Assembly (NCBI GenBank): GCA_002494975.1
Contig: DADI01000018.1
Span: 1-7,194 of the forward strand
Origin: Euryarchaeota archaeon UBA556
GTDB taxonomy: Archaea > Thermoplasmatota > Poseidoniia > Poseidoniales > Thalassarchaeaceae
Direction of reading: 5' to 3'
DNA: 7,194 nt
A program made the position numbers and the translations under genes. The first letter of the stretch is position 1; each line of letters begins with the position of its first letter. The notes below the pieces were generated by a model. That model worked only from the letters and a program-made list of their open reading frames with translations. It had not been told where the DNA came from and made no database searches. Below, piece after piece: positions 1 through 5,856 of the stretch.

Positions 1-156
1 AATGCAGTTCTAGGTACATTCAACATGCTTCCATTGGGGCCTCTAGACGGAAAAAAGATCAAGACTTGGTCTGAGATTATCTTCTATGTTTGGGGAATTA
101 TCTGTGTCAGTCTGATTTGGTTTAATTTCAAATATTTAAATGGTTTAATTGGATAA
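1..156 (+). CDS. Site-2 protease (peptidase M50 family), C-terminal fragment
   Basis: This is the last 51 codons of a gene whose 5' part lies before the window; the frame is open from base 1 to a TAA at 154-156. The fragment reads NMLPLGPLDGKK at residues 8-19. This is the third conserved motif of M50 intramembrane zinc proteases (N-x-LP-x-x-PLDG), whose Asp (residue 16 here) is a zinc ligand in the family. A hydrophobic stretch at about residues 25-42 would be the final membrane helix, followed by a short tail. Family members cut substrate proteins within the membrane, usually to release a regulator or clear a signal-peptide remnant. The HExxH motif would be upstream and is not visible, so activity cannot be judged. 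The gene converges on the phosphatidyltransferase gene at 294-1049. The family call is fairly firm; the subfamily and substrate are unknown. Confidence 0.85.
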   Translation, partial: NAVLGTFNMLPLGPLDGKKIKTWSEIIFYVWGIICVSLIWFNFKYLNGLIG

Positions 157-166
157 TAAAAATAGT

Positions 167-186
167 CATCAATTGAATAATTGATG
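167..186. terminator. Perfect 8-bp hairpin just after the M50 gene; possible terminator or 3'-end element
   Basis: CATCAATT at 167-174 and AATTGATG at 179-186 are exact reverse complements separated by the 4-nt loop GAAT. The hairpin starts 10 nt after the M50 stop codon and lies between two convergent genes. It is AT-rich and has no T-run directly after it, so it is not a classical intrinsic terminator. It may mark or protect the 3' end of the M50 transcript. Confidence 0.4.
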
Positions 187-248
187 TATCGTAGCAGATG
201 AAAATAATTGAACTGACAGGGAGTAAACACAGAGATTGCTACGATACA
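185..248. repeat. Perfect 12-bp inverted repeat with a 40-nt spacer in the convergent intergenic region
   Basis: TGTATCGTAGCA at 185-196 and TGCTACGATACA at 237-248 are exact reverse complements, and one G-U pair (197/236) can extend the stem by a base. The enclosed 40 nt (197-236) has no clear coding potential. The left arm overlaps the last two bases of the smaller hairpin at 167-186, so the two folds compete slightly at their junction. An RNA from either strand could form the stem. Possible roles are a bidirectional 3'-end structure, a small structured RNA, or a two-site protein-binding element. Nothing in the sequence decides between them. Confidence 0.55.
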
Positions 249-256
249 AAAGAAAA
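248..256 (-). terminator. T-rich tract downstream of the phosphatidyltransferase gene
   Basis: Read on the minus strand, this stretch is TTTTCTTTT, 38 nt after the stop codon of the phosphatidyltransferase gene. Archaeal RNA polymerase typically terminates at U-rich tracts without needing a hairpin, so this is the most likely end of the minus-strand transcript. It sits directly against one arm of the 12-bp inverted repeat. Confidence 0.4.
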
Positions 257-293
257 TTCTTCTTCAAGTGCATTAACTTTCACCCGTCATGAG

Positions 294-1049
294 TCAGAAA
301 TAGCTTCTTATAATAGCAAGAAACATCAAACCGCCATTAATTCCAAAAATTAATTCTGGCAACAATTCAATCTTCGAATTGATAGCTAATATTAGAATTA
401 ATATAGATTGAAAACCATATCCTAATAGTGACGAAACAGTCAATTCAAATGATAAATCTTTACTCCCCTTCCCAACTATGAAATCTACAATTTGATCTTG
501 CCAAGAAAACCCGATAAGATATATTTTGTGAAAGAAATCTACATGCTTCTGTTTTTCCCATGGCTGAGCTGTAGGGCAAATTTTTTCATTTACTCTACTC
601 GTAGTATCTCCCGAACCAAGAATTCTTGCACGAACAGAGAAGTGGTTAAACAAAGAATATTGAAATAAAACAGCTAAGATTAGACTACTAGTAAGCAAAT
701 AATTCCAGTTTAAGAATTGACTAAACGCATACATTACTAGAATCAATCCTATGGTATCGGCAACAGTATCCCAATATCTTCCAACATGCGAAGGTCTCTT
801 TCTAATTCTCGCTAACTCTCCGTCTATAGCATCAATCACTCCTTTTATTACAAGAACAATACATCCTTCTACAATCATTTCTTCGAGAATTAACCATGCA
901 CAAAAAATAGAAACAAATAGATGAAAATGAGTTACCATTAATACACTTACAGGTGTTTTTTCTAATCTTTTAGCGAAGAATCGAGCAATAGGTCGTCCCC
1001 AATCAGAAACATCGATAGCACGACTATCTCCGTATTTCCCAGTCGCCAT
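294..1049 (-). CDS. CDP-alcohol phosphatidyltransferase family membrane protein
   Basis: The protein (251 aa) should transfer a polar head group, or a polar lipid precursor, from or onto a CDP-activated lipid at the cytoplasmic membrane, a step in phospholipid synthesis. The family signature D-x2-D-G-x2-A-R-x8-G-x3-D-x3-D is complete: with this start, D73, D76, G77, A80, R81, G90, D94 and D98. These Asp residues bind the divalent metal and act in catalysis. Hydrophobic segments flank the motif and recur near the C-terminus, consistent with several membrane helices. In archaea the family includes archaetidylserine, archaetidylglycerol-phosphate and archaetidylinositol-phosphate synthases; I cannot choose among them. 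The frame stays open to a TTG at 1079 that overlaps the stop of the upstream peptidase gene (TTGA). I prefer the ATG at 1049 because of its codon and a GTGA element (1054-1057) five bases upstream. The gene probably shares a transcript with the peptidase gene. Confidence 0.85.
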   Translation of the reverse strand: MATGKYGDSRAIDVSDWGRPIARFFAKRLEKTPVSVLMVTHFHLFVSIFCAWLILEEMIVEGCIVLVIKGVIDAIDGELARIRKRPSHVGRYWDTVADTIGLILVMYAFSQFLNWNYLLTSSLILAVLFQYSLFNHFSVRARILGSGDTTSRVNEKICPTAQPWEKQKHVDFFHKIYLIGFSWQDQIVDFIVGKGSKDLSFELTVSSLLGYGFQSILILILAINSKIELLPELIFGINGGLMFLAIIRSYF

Positions 1050-1075
1050 ATTTTCACGTCGTTTTGTAAATAAAA

Positions 1076-2794
1076 TCAAACTAATGAATTCAACACTGGC
1101 TTTTCATCACAATGGAAGAAAGTCATCAATGCCCACCATGTTATCATATCAAGGCTATTTACTAGATTCGCAACACCAGTATTTTCTTCACCATAGTCTT
1201 TACCTGTGGTATCCATCCATGCTTCCATTTCCTCTAGAGTGTCGCAGACTTGGTGATAGCACCAATAACCGTCAACTAATCCCCCGAACCCAATAGTTAC
1301 AACGTCTAAGTTATCTTGGAAACTAGCATGGTCGCTCCTCGCTGTTGTATCTTCATAAACAATGATTTCAGGTCTATCCATATCTAACCAAACACTAGTT
1401 TTCCATGTATCAGCGGAATAGTTAGTACCCACAAGTGTGCCCATTTGTTCTTCCAACCCAAGAGCATCAGAACCTATCCAATTGGAGAGACCAACCATTT
1501 CCGGTTGATCTAATCGGTCGTGATTAGGCCCAGGACCAATATAGACTCTCATCGGCCATACTTCGGCATCTTTAGGGTATCCATCCTCATCAATAGCTGG
1601 ATCTGGATCTCCATGAGGAGCCCCTCCACCTCCTGGCCAATTAACTCCAGCCATATCTAGATTGATGTAGTTAGTAATGGTCACATCAGGATTATCTTCG
1701 CCAACATAGTATTCGGTCCAATAATCCGAGCCTCTTTTACCGCCTTCTTCACCCGACCAAAGGCAGAAGACCATAGTCCTTCTACTCTCAAAATCAGCGA
1801 GTGCCTTTGCAGTCTCCATAACCATTGAAGTGCCTGCTGTATTATCATATGCCCCCACTCTAGTTCCATATGTTCTTTCACCAATTATGTGAGGGTCAAG
1901 AAGTACTCCATTGACAGGAGGAGCGACATCAAAATGAGCTCCAAAAACTAACCATTCATTTTCAACTTCTGTACCCCATTTATACGCACAAATATTGTAT
2001 GCTTCGGGGTTTTGAGAGCCCGTTATATCTGTAAATTCAAACCTATGGCCAATAACTTCTAAGCCAAAAGAAGACAATTCACTAATTAGGTATTGGGCAG
2101 CATCTTCGTAAGCAGGATTTCCTTGTCCCGCCCACCTATCGTAATAACCCTCTTTCCCATCTATAATGTCAAAAGAATCCGTAGGATCAGTCATTTCATA
2201 CAATCGATTATACACACTTCTACCATCAACAATTCCAGTTGAATGAACTCCACCTTCATCTTTAGACAGAGACATTGGCCTATCGATTGATATGAGCTTG
2301 ACAATTACCGAACCTCCTGTTTTTGAACTATGATTTACAGTATCGTATGTATTATTCCCAGAAGCTGGAACTCTCTCAATTCCATTATTCGAATTATCTC
2401 TATCTCCTCCTCTCTCCAACCAAGTCATCCAAGACTCTCCCTGGTCACGAATCGGCCAGAAATTCCGCCCAAGCTCTCCGATCATAAAAATCATGTTTTC
2501 AGTTCTTGGCGGCGCTAATATTGACAACGTATGCGAGTCACCTTTTTCTAAATTAATAATCGTAGAGTTTTGAACATAATCGTTACTATTTTCGATAATT
2601 AAGTAGGGAATAAAAACTGACATAGAACTAGAAGCAGATAATTCTACATTCTGAAAAAAACCGCCTTCTAAAGTAGTTATCCCAACTTCCAAGTCTCCTT
2701 CGCTTGGATTACTATCTGAAGAGGAAAAACACCCACTAAGAGGTGCAGATAACATCAGAAGAACAAGTAATGTTGCAACATTCGTCCGACCCAT
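1076..2794 (-). CDS. Secreted M28-family zinc metallopeptidase, membrane-anchored lipoprotein
   Basis: This 572-aa protein is a predicted extracellular peptidase, probably an aminopeptidase using two zinc ions. The N-terminus has a short hydrophobic signal ending in the lipobox L-S-G-C (Cys22), followed by a Ser/Asp-rich linker. Residues of about 35-175 are a non-catalytic region I do not recognise. The M28 domain runs from about 190 to the end. By comparison with Aeromonas aminopeptidase, the metal ligands are H287 (in AHFD), D317 (in YDNTAG), E350 (in SGEEGG), D380 (in NLDMAG) and H514 (in YHQVCDT). E349 is the general base, and the conserved SDH motif is at 487-489. All are present, so the enzyme looks active. 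The gap between D380 and H514 is about 57 residues longer than in Aeromonas aminopeptidase and includes a Gly-rich and acidic stretch (388-405). The ATG at 2794 precedes the signal peptide directly; no strong ribosome site is visible. The gene lies 45 bp after the 226-aa gene and is probably co-transcribed with it. Exact substrate specificity is unknown. Confidence 0.9.
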   Translation of the reverse strand: MGRTNVATLLVLLMLSAPLSGCFSSSDSNPSEGDLEVGITTLEGGFFQNVELSASSSMSVFIPYLIIENSNDYVQNSTIINLEKGDSHTLSILAPPRTENMIFMIGELGRNFWPIRDQGESWMTWLERGGDRDNSNNGIERVPASGNNTYDTVNHSSKTGGSVIVKLISIDRPMSLSKDEGGVHSTGIVDGRSVYNRLYEMTDPTDSFDIIDGKEGYYDRWAGQGNPAYEDAAQYLISELSSFGLEVIGHRFEFTDITGSQNPEAYNICAYKWGTEVENEWLVFGAHFDVAPPVNGVLLDPHIIGERTYGTRVGAYDNTAGTSMVMETAKALADFESRRTMVFCLWSGEEGGKRGSDYWTEYYVGEDNPDVTITNYINLDMAGVNWPGGGGAPHGDPDPAIDEDGYPKDAEVWPMRVYIGPGPNHDRLDQPEMVGLSNWIGSDALGLEEQMGTLVGTNYSADTWKTSVWLDMDRPEIIVYEDTTARSDHASFQDNLDVVTIGFGGLVDGYWCYHQVCDTLEEMEAWMDTTGKDYGEENTGVANLVNSLDMITWWALMTFFHCDEKPVLNSLV

Positions 2795-2839
2795 GTCATT
2801 GTCGAAAAGGATATTATTGTTGAACTAAACGGTCAACAG

Positions 2840-3520
2840 TTAATTCGCCTCGTCTTTTCCAGCCCACCATTCAGGATCTTTTGACTCATCAGTATTATTG
2901 ATTAATTCACTACCAGAAACCAGAGGGGCAGTGGTTGTGAATGACGAAGGCCCTTGTGATATTTTCGTAGTTTTTTCCGGAGATTTTAGCGTAAAAGCAA
3001 AAATCCCTCCAAGCAGCATGAACAAAACTCCACAACAAGCAAAAAGACCCCCACCAATTGTGGCAAAAAATCCTGTTGCTCCTTCGACGATTTCGTCTCC
3101 TAATACCTCCCACATTGGTACAAGATGAACATCAGCATTAGAATTAATTGTATACTCTCCTTTATTGTAATCCCAGAAGCTGATTGTACCCATATGGTAC
3201 CAACCATCAGGATCATTTTCGTGACCCATTGGCTTGCCTCCCTCTTCGGTACATTCATCATTCTCGTACCAATTCTCTCCAGTGCTATTTTCCATAGTTA
3301 AAGTGAATGTATCGCATCGAACATTATCTCTAACCATTACCAGAACATCTTCTGAAAAATCATAATCAGTACTGCCGTCTAAATTATTCCAATTGGAATT
3401 CTTTTCTACATCCCATTGACCTACATCTTTGAGTTGACTCCCCCCGCCAATGGCCATAGCTATCCCTGCCAGAGTTATCACCAAGCCAAGTGCCAAGAAT
3501 ATTTTGCTTGCGGGGTGCAT
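2840..3520 (-). CDS. Two-pass membrane protein of unknown function with a Cys-containing outer domain
   Basis: I do not recognise this 226-aa protein. Residues 7-27 form a hydrophobic N-terminal helix (signal anchor). Residues of about 28-145 are hydrophilic, acidic and rich in Asp, Asn and Trp, with two cysteines (C69, C90) that could form a disulfide outside the cell. Residues of about 149-178 form a second, Gly-rich helix containing adjacent cysteines (C162, C163). The last 48 residues form a polar, probably cytoplasmic tail ending in D-P-E-W-W-A-G. The N-in, outer domain, C-in topology suggests a sensor or an accessory subunit, but this is inference. The ATG at 3520 has no Shine-Dalgarno sequence. 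A TATA-like box about 22-29 bp upstream suggests a leaderless mRNA starting at or close to the ATG. The peptidase gene follows 45 bp downstream. Confidence 0.75.
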   Translation of the reverse strand: MHPASKIFLALGLVITLAGIAMAIGGGSQLKDVGQWDVEKNSNWNNLDGSTDYDFSEDVLVMVRDNVRCDTFTLTMENSTGENWYENDECTEEGGKPMGHENDPDGWYHMGTISFWDYNKGEYTINSNADVHLVPMWEVLGDEIVEGATGFFATIGGGLFACCGVLFMLLGGIFAFTLKSPEKTTKISQGPSSFTTTAPLVSGSELINNTDESKDPEWWAGKDEAN

Positions 3521-3541
3521 GTACCTGCTACGAGGAGGCCG

Positions 3542-3549
3542 ATATTTAA
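3542..3549 (-). promoter_or_regulatory. TATA-like box for the 226-aa membrane protein gene (leaderless)
   Basis: The minus strand reads TTAAATAT, 22-29 bp upstream of the ATG at 3520, preceded by an A-rich stretch that could act as the TFB recognition element. This spacing places transcription start at or next to the start codon, which fits the lack of a ribosome site. The box lies in the 54-bp gap after the DUF2892 gene. Confidence 0.5.
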
Positions 3550-3574
3550 TTTAATTCAAATATTCGCAACTTAT

Positions 3575-3790
3575 TTACTCTTTAACAGGGCATGTGTTAA
3601 TACCAAATGCCCGATAAATGTAACAGTTGCCAGATAACGTATTGAATATCAAAACGCCTGCAATAAAAATAAATGCAAACTCTATAGAAGTTAAATTTTC
3701 AAAAGAATAGGCAATAATTAGTAAAAATAAAGCAACAAATAATCTTATTCCACGATCTAATTTACTTTGGTTTAATATTAGCAAATTCAT
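3575..3790 (-). CDS. DUF2892 / YgaP-like small membrane protein
   Basis: This 71-aa protein matches the compact DUF2892 pattern. It has an N-terminal amphipathic segment with L-D-R-G-I-R (residues 11-16), two closely spaced hydrophobic helices (about 17-30 and 34-53), and a C-terminal signature GNCYIYRAFGINTC (residues 54-67). The usual form of that signature is G-x-C-P-x-Y-x-x-x-G-x-x-T-C, so the two cysteines (C56, C67) and the GINTC end are kept while the common Pro after the first Cys is Ile or Tyr here. In bacteria the domain also occurs fused to rhodanese (YgaP), suggesting a link to sulfur or thiol chemistry; no rhodanese is present here and the role is unknown. The ATG at 3790 has an AAGGT ribosome-site-like element at 3799-3803. 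The gene is divergent from the SPFH gene. Confidence 0.85.
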   Translation of the reverse strand: MNLLILNQSKLDRGIRLFVALFLLIIAYSFENLTSIEFAFIFIAGVLIFNTLSGNCYIYRAFGINTCPVKE

Positions 3791-3796
3791 ATTTAA

Positions 3797-3804
3797 CTAC
3801 CTTC
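3797..3804 (-). promoter_or_regulatory. Ribosome-binding-like site for the DUF2892 gene
   Basis: The minus strand reads GAAGGTAG, six bases upstream of the ATG at 3790. AGGT matches the archaeal anti-Shine-Dalgarno complement (GGAGGTGAT). It supports this start over any internal one. Confidence 0.45.
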
Positions 3805-3826
3805 TGTATACGCTTCAGGACAAGAA

Positions 3827-3834
3827 GATTTAAT
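3827..3834 (-). promoter_or_regulatory. Possible TATA box for the DUF2892 gene
   Basis: The minus strand reads ATTAAATC. A transcription start about 26 bp downstream would fall near 3804, leaving a leader of about 14 nt that just holds the ribosome-like site at 3797-3804. The match to a TATA consensus is modest. Confidence 0.35.
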
Positions 3835-3854
3835 GGTTTTTTTACCGAATGATA

Positions 3855-3864
3855 CAATTATTTA
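3855..3864 (+). promoter_or_regulatory. Possible TATA box for the SPFH gene
   Basis: CAATTATTTA lies 39-48 bp upstream of the ATG at 3903. A start about 26 bp downstream would leave a short leader containing AGGTTGA (3889-3895), a weak ribosome-site match. The 112-bp gap between this gene and the divergent DUF2892 gene must hold both promoters. Confidence 0.35.
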
Positions 3865-3902
3865 CCTCAAAGCGTACCGTATTAGCATAGGTTGACTGTT
3901 TT

Positions 3903-4817
3903 ATGAGCGATGTAGTGAGAAGGAAGGAAGCAATTACTCAAGATTTTGAAAAGAAAACGGTAAATGGTTTTGTTGGTTTATTTCTACACATAATTTTTGG
4001 ATTTTTTAATTTATTCCTACTTATTATTGGAAGTGCACATCCAATCCTCGGTGCAATGTCATTCCTTATTTTATTAATTACCGGGCCTTTATGGCTTTGT
4101 TATTGGAATAGTTACGTCACTATTGGTCCAAATACTGCCGTAGCGGTACAGTTCTTTGGTAAATATGCAGGAACTGTGAACGAAGAAGGTTTTCACTTCT
4201 TCATGAATCCATTATATAATAAGCAAAAAATTTCTTTACGTATAAGAAATTTTGAATCTGCTAGATTAAAGGTAAATGATGTAAATGCCAACCCTATCGA
4301 TATCGGAGCGGTCGTAGTTTGGAGAGTATTTGATGCAGCAGAAGCTCTTTTTGAAGTCGACCACTATGATCATTATGTGCAGATTCAAAGTGAAGCGGCG
4401 CTTCGTGCAATGGCAACAGCATATCCATATGACATAATTGAAGATAAGGACATAGGGGGAATATCATTATCCAGTCATCAAGAAGAAATTGCTGAATTAC
4501 TTCAAGCGTCAGTAGAAGATCGTCTGAAGCAAGCAGGCATAGAAGTTCTTGAGGCGAGAATAAGCCATCTTGCTTATTCCCAGGAAATCGCCCAAGCCAT
4601 GCTCCGTCGCCAGCAAGCTAGCGCAGTAGTGGCAGCAAGAAGCGAAATCGTTAGAGGCGCAGTTGGAATGGTCGAAGAAGCATTAGAGCAACTTAGTGAG
4701 AAGAAAATAATCGATCTCGATGAAGATAAAAAAGCAACCATGGTTAGTAATTTACTAGTTGTTCTTTGTTCTGAAACAGATACCACACCTGTAGTTAATA
4801 CCGGAACAATATATTGA
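3903..4817 (+). CDS. SPFH / band-7 (stomatin-prohibitin-flotillin) domain membrane protein
   Basis: This 304-aa protein belongs to the SPFH superfamily, oligomeric membrane scaffolds associated with membrane microdomains and control of membrane proteases. After a polar N-terminus, two hydrophobic segments (about 21-43 and 46-68) form a membrane hairpin. The SPFH domain covers about 70-225, including IGPNTAVAVQFFGKY (74-88), the NANPIDIGAVVVWRV stretch (128-142) and EARISHLAYSQEIA (217-230). An Ala-rich helix with RRQQASAVVAARSEIV (235-250) follows. The end, from RGAVGMVEEAL to NTGTIY, is the conserved tail I associate with a group of bacterial SPFH proteins, so the gene appears full length. 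The close likeness to bacterial versions suggests possible horizontal transfer; a tree is needed to test that. No NfeD-type partner is adjacent. The ATG at 3903 is the first in frame after a plausible leader. Confidence 0.9.
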   Translation: MSDVVRRKEAITQDFEKKTVNGFVGLFLHIIFGFFNLFLLIIGSAHPILGAMSFLILLITGPLWLCYWNSYVTIGPNTAVAVQFFGKYAGTVNEEGFHFFMNPLYNKQKISLRIRNFESARLKVNDVNANPIDIGAVVVWRVFDAAEALFEVDHYDHYVQIQSEAALRAMATAYPYDIIEDKDIGGISLSSHQEEIAELLQASVEDRLKQAGIEVLEARISHLAYSQEIAQAMLRRQQASAVVAARSEIVRGAVGMVEEALEQLSEKKIIDLDEDKKATMVSNLLVVLCSETDTTPVVNTGTIY

Positions 4818-4825
4818 TTTTTATT
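4818..4825 (+). terminator. T-rich terminator-like tract right after the SPFH stop codon
   Basis: TTTTTATT begins on the base after the TGA stop of the SPFH gene. A U-rich tract is sufficient for archaeal termination. It lies directly before the 3' end of the convergent tRNA gene, so stopping here would prevent antisense transcription through the tRNA. Confidence 0.45.
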
Positions 4826-4826
4826 C

Positions 4827-4911
4827 TGGTGCAGAGGACAGGATTTGAACCTGCGAAGCACTACGCACTGGGACCTCATCCCAGCCCCTTTGACCACTCG
4901 GGTACCTCTGC
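4827..4911 (-). tRNA. tRNA-Leu (anticodon GAG) with encoded CCA
   Basis: On the minus strand the 85-nt gene folds as a class II tRNA. The acceptor stem GCAGAGG pairs with CCTCTGC. The D arm has a CCC/GGG stem. The anticodon stem CTGGG/CCCAG encloses the loop ATGAGGT, giving anticodon GAG (reads CUC and CUU). An extended variable arm GCGTAGTGC forms a 3-bp stem, and the T arm has loop TTCAAAT with stem GCAGG/CCTGT. The discriminator base is A, as expected for leucine tRNAs. CCA follows at 4829-4827 and appears to be encoded in the DNA. I see no intron in the anticodon loop. A TATA-like box sits at the right distance upstream. The 3' end is 9 bp from the stop codon of the convergent SPFH gene. 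Confidence 0.96.
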
Positions 4912-4934
4912 CTTACAATTACCCAAATGCCTTA

Positions 4935-4942
4935 CATATATC
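4935..4942 (-). promoter_or_regulatory. TATA box for the tRNA-Leu gene
   Basis: The minus strand reads GATATATG, 24-31 bp upstream of the mature tRNA 5' end at 4911. This is the canonical archaeal TATA-to-start distance and implies little or no 5' leader. The box lies about 25 bp after the stop codon of the upstream membrane protein gene, so the tRNA has its own promoter. Confidence 0.6.
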
Positions 4943-4967
4943 AGAATGGCGAAACAGACAGTAAGTA

Positions 4968-5852
4968 TTAGTAAGTATCTAAACCATACTTTTGCGCCAG
5001 AGGAACTTCCTCTCCTGTCTTTGCATAATAGTACATTGAGGCTTTATTTACAGCATCACAAGCAGTGAAGAAAAGACTGGATATTGCTATACCTATTACG
5101 ATTAAGATGAATGCTAATGCTGCGCCAATTTCTCCAAAAACAAAGAGTGGTAAACAAATGACAATAATAGTCAATATTACGATAAAATTAATTATTCCTG
5201 TCCCCGCACTAGCAACAATATTTTCACCCCAAGTTTTCGCGAATAACTTTGGACTTTTTTCCATGCTTTCAAACACTCCACTTTTCTCTAGAACAATCAT
5301 TGGAACGACAAAGAACGTAGTCATCCACCACGCAAACCGAATCAACTCAGCAATTATTCTTCCAATTATGGCCACTATTATATTATCAGAACTTGCCATC
5401 CCTTCAAAGAAGCCAATAATTACGCCCACAGTACCTGAAACCAGTCCCCAAGCAAAGATCTGAGGTAGACATTTCATCGCTTGATTAATTCCATAAAAGA
5501 AACTCGGATTTCTACCTGTAGTTAATCTCTCATACGCACTGGCAACTATAGCAGCATTCCAAAAAACTGTGATTATAGATACAACGAAATAACTCACAAA
5601 AGTACCCACTGCGGCTCCACTTTCTAATCCCTCATCATTTCCAAAGACAAACCCAATCCCTCCAGTGAAAGTCAATATCAATCCAAAGCTTAGAATAGAC
5701 ATTATGGCTGAGAATAATACATAAATTATTAATTCAGGATCAGCCTTTACCACATGAATACCTAGTTTTGTTATCCTCCATCCTCTTCTAAATCGATTCC
5801 TAAGCCCAAACACATTTCTATTGGTTCGACGCTGACCCATCAGATTTTCCAT
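4968..5852 (-). CDS. Six-pass integral membrane protein, DUF6159-like
   Basis: This 294-aa protein has a basic N-terminus (about residues 7-30, rich in Arg) and six predicted membrane segments at about 42-70, 82-107, 128-149, 157-186, 212-238 and 242-265. The central FFVVPMIVLEKSGVFESM stretch (180-197), followed by KSPKLFAKTWGEN (199-211), is typical of DUF6159 and related membrane proteins of unknown function. The C-terminal pattern, a late helix then ASMYYYAKTGEEVP (271-284), also fits. The biochemical role is not known. The start at 5852 gives M-E-N-L-M; an alternative ATG at 5840 (Met5) would remove four residues. A TATA-like box lies just after the upstream MOSC gene, so this gene probably has its own transcript. 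Confidence 0.8.
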   Translation of the reverse strand: MENLMGQRRTNRNVFGLRNRFRRGWRITKLGIHVVKADPELIIYVLFSAIMSILSFGLILTFTGGIGFVFGNDEGLESGAAVGTFVSYFVVSIITVFWNAAIVASAYERLTTGRNPSFFYGINQAMKCLPQIFAWGLVSGTVGVIIGFFEGMASSDNIIVAIIGRIIAELIRFAWWMTTFFVVPMIVLEKSGVFESMEKSPKLFAKTWGENIVASAGTGIINFIVILTIIVICLPLFVFGEIGAALAFILIVIGIAISSLFFTACDAVNKASMYYYAKTGEEVPLAQKYGLDTY

Positions 5853-5856
5853 ATGT

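Noticed and set aside
197..216. Possible C/D box small RNA inside the inverted repeat (GATGA at 197-201 and CTGA at 213-216)
   Set aside because: The first box does not fit the full RTGATGA consensus, and there is no second C'/D pair at the expected spacing, so the match is no better than chance.
1681..1884. Minus-strand 67-codon open frame inside the peptidase gene
   Set aside because: It is an alternative frame of the M28 coding sequence, with no family resemblance or start signal.
3526..3533. TGCTACGA upstream of the 226-aa gene repeats eight bases of the inverted-repeat arm at 237-244
   Set aside because: A single 8-base match in 7 kb is not significant, and its setting (between a TATA box and a start codon) differs from the intergenic element.
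3542..3563. Inverted repeat ATATTT / AAATAT between the DUF2892 and 226-aa genes
   Set aside because: It is only six AT pairs in an AT-rich spacer and coincides with the TATA-like box, which explains it better.
4574..4897. Minus-strand 107-codon open frame spanning the tRNA and the end of the SPFH gene
   Set aside because: It covers a tRNA gene and the antisense of a well-supported coding region, so it is not a real gene.
4815..4967. Integration site or mobile-element remnant at the tRNA-Leu gene
   Set aside because: No integrase, no direct repeat of the tRNA 3' end and no insertion-sequence ends are visible in the window.
5065..5463. Plus-strand 132-codon open frame opposite the DUF6159-like gene
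   Set aside because: Its sequence is a shadow of the complementary membrane-protein codons, rich in Ile, Thr and Pro, with no recognisable domain.
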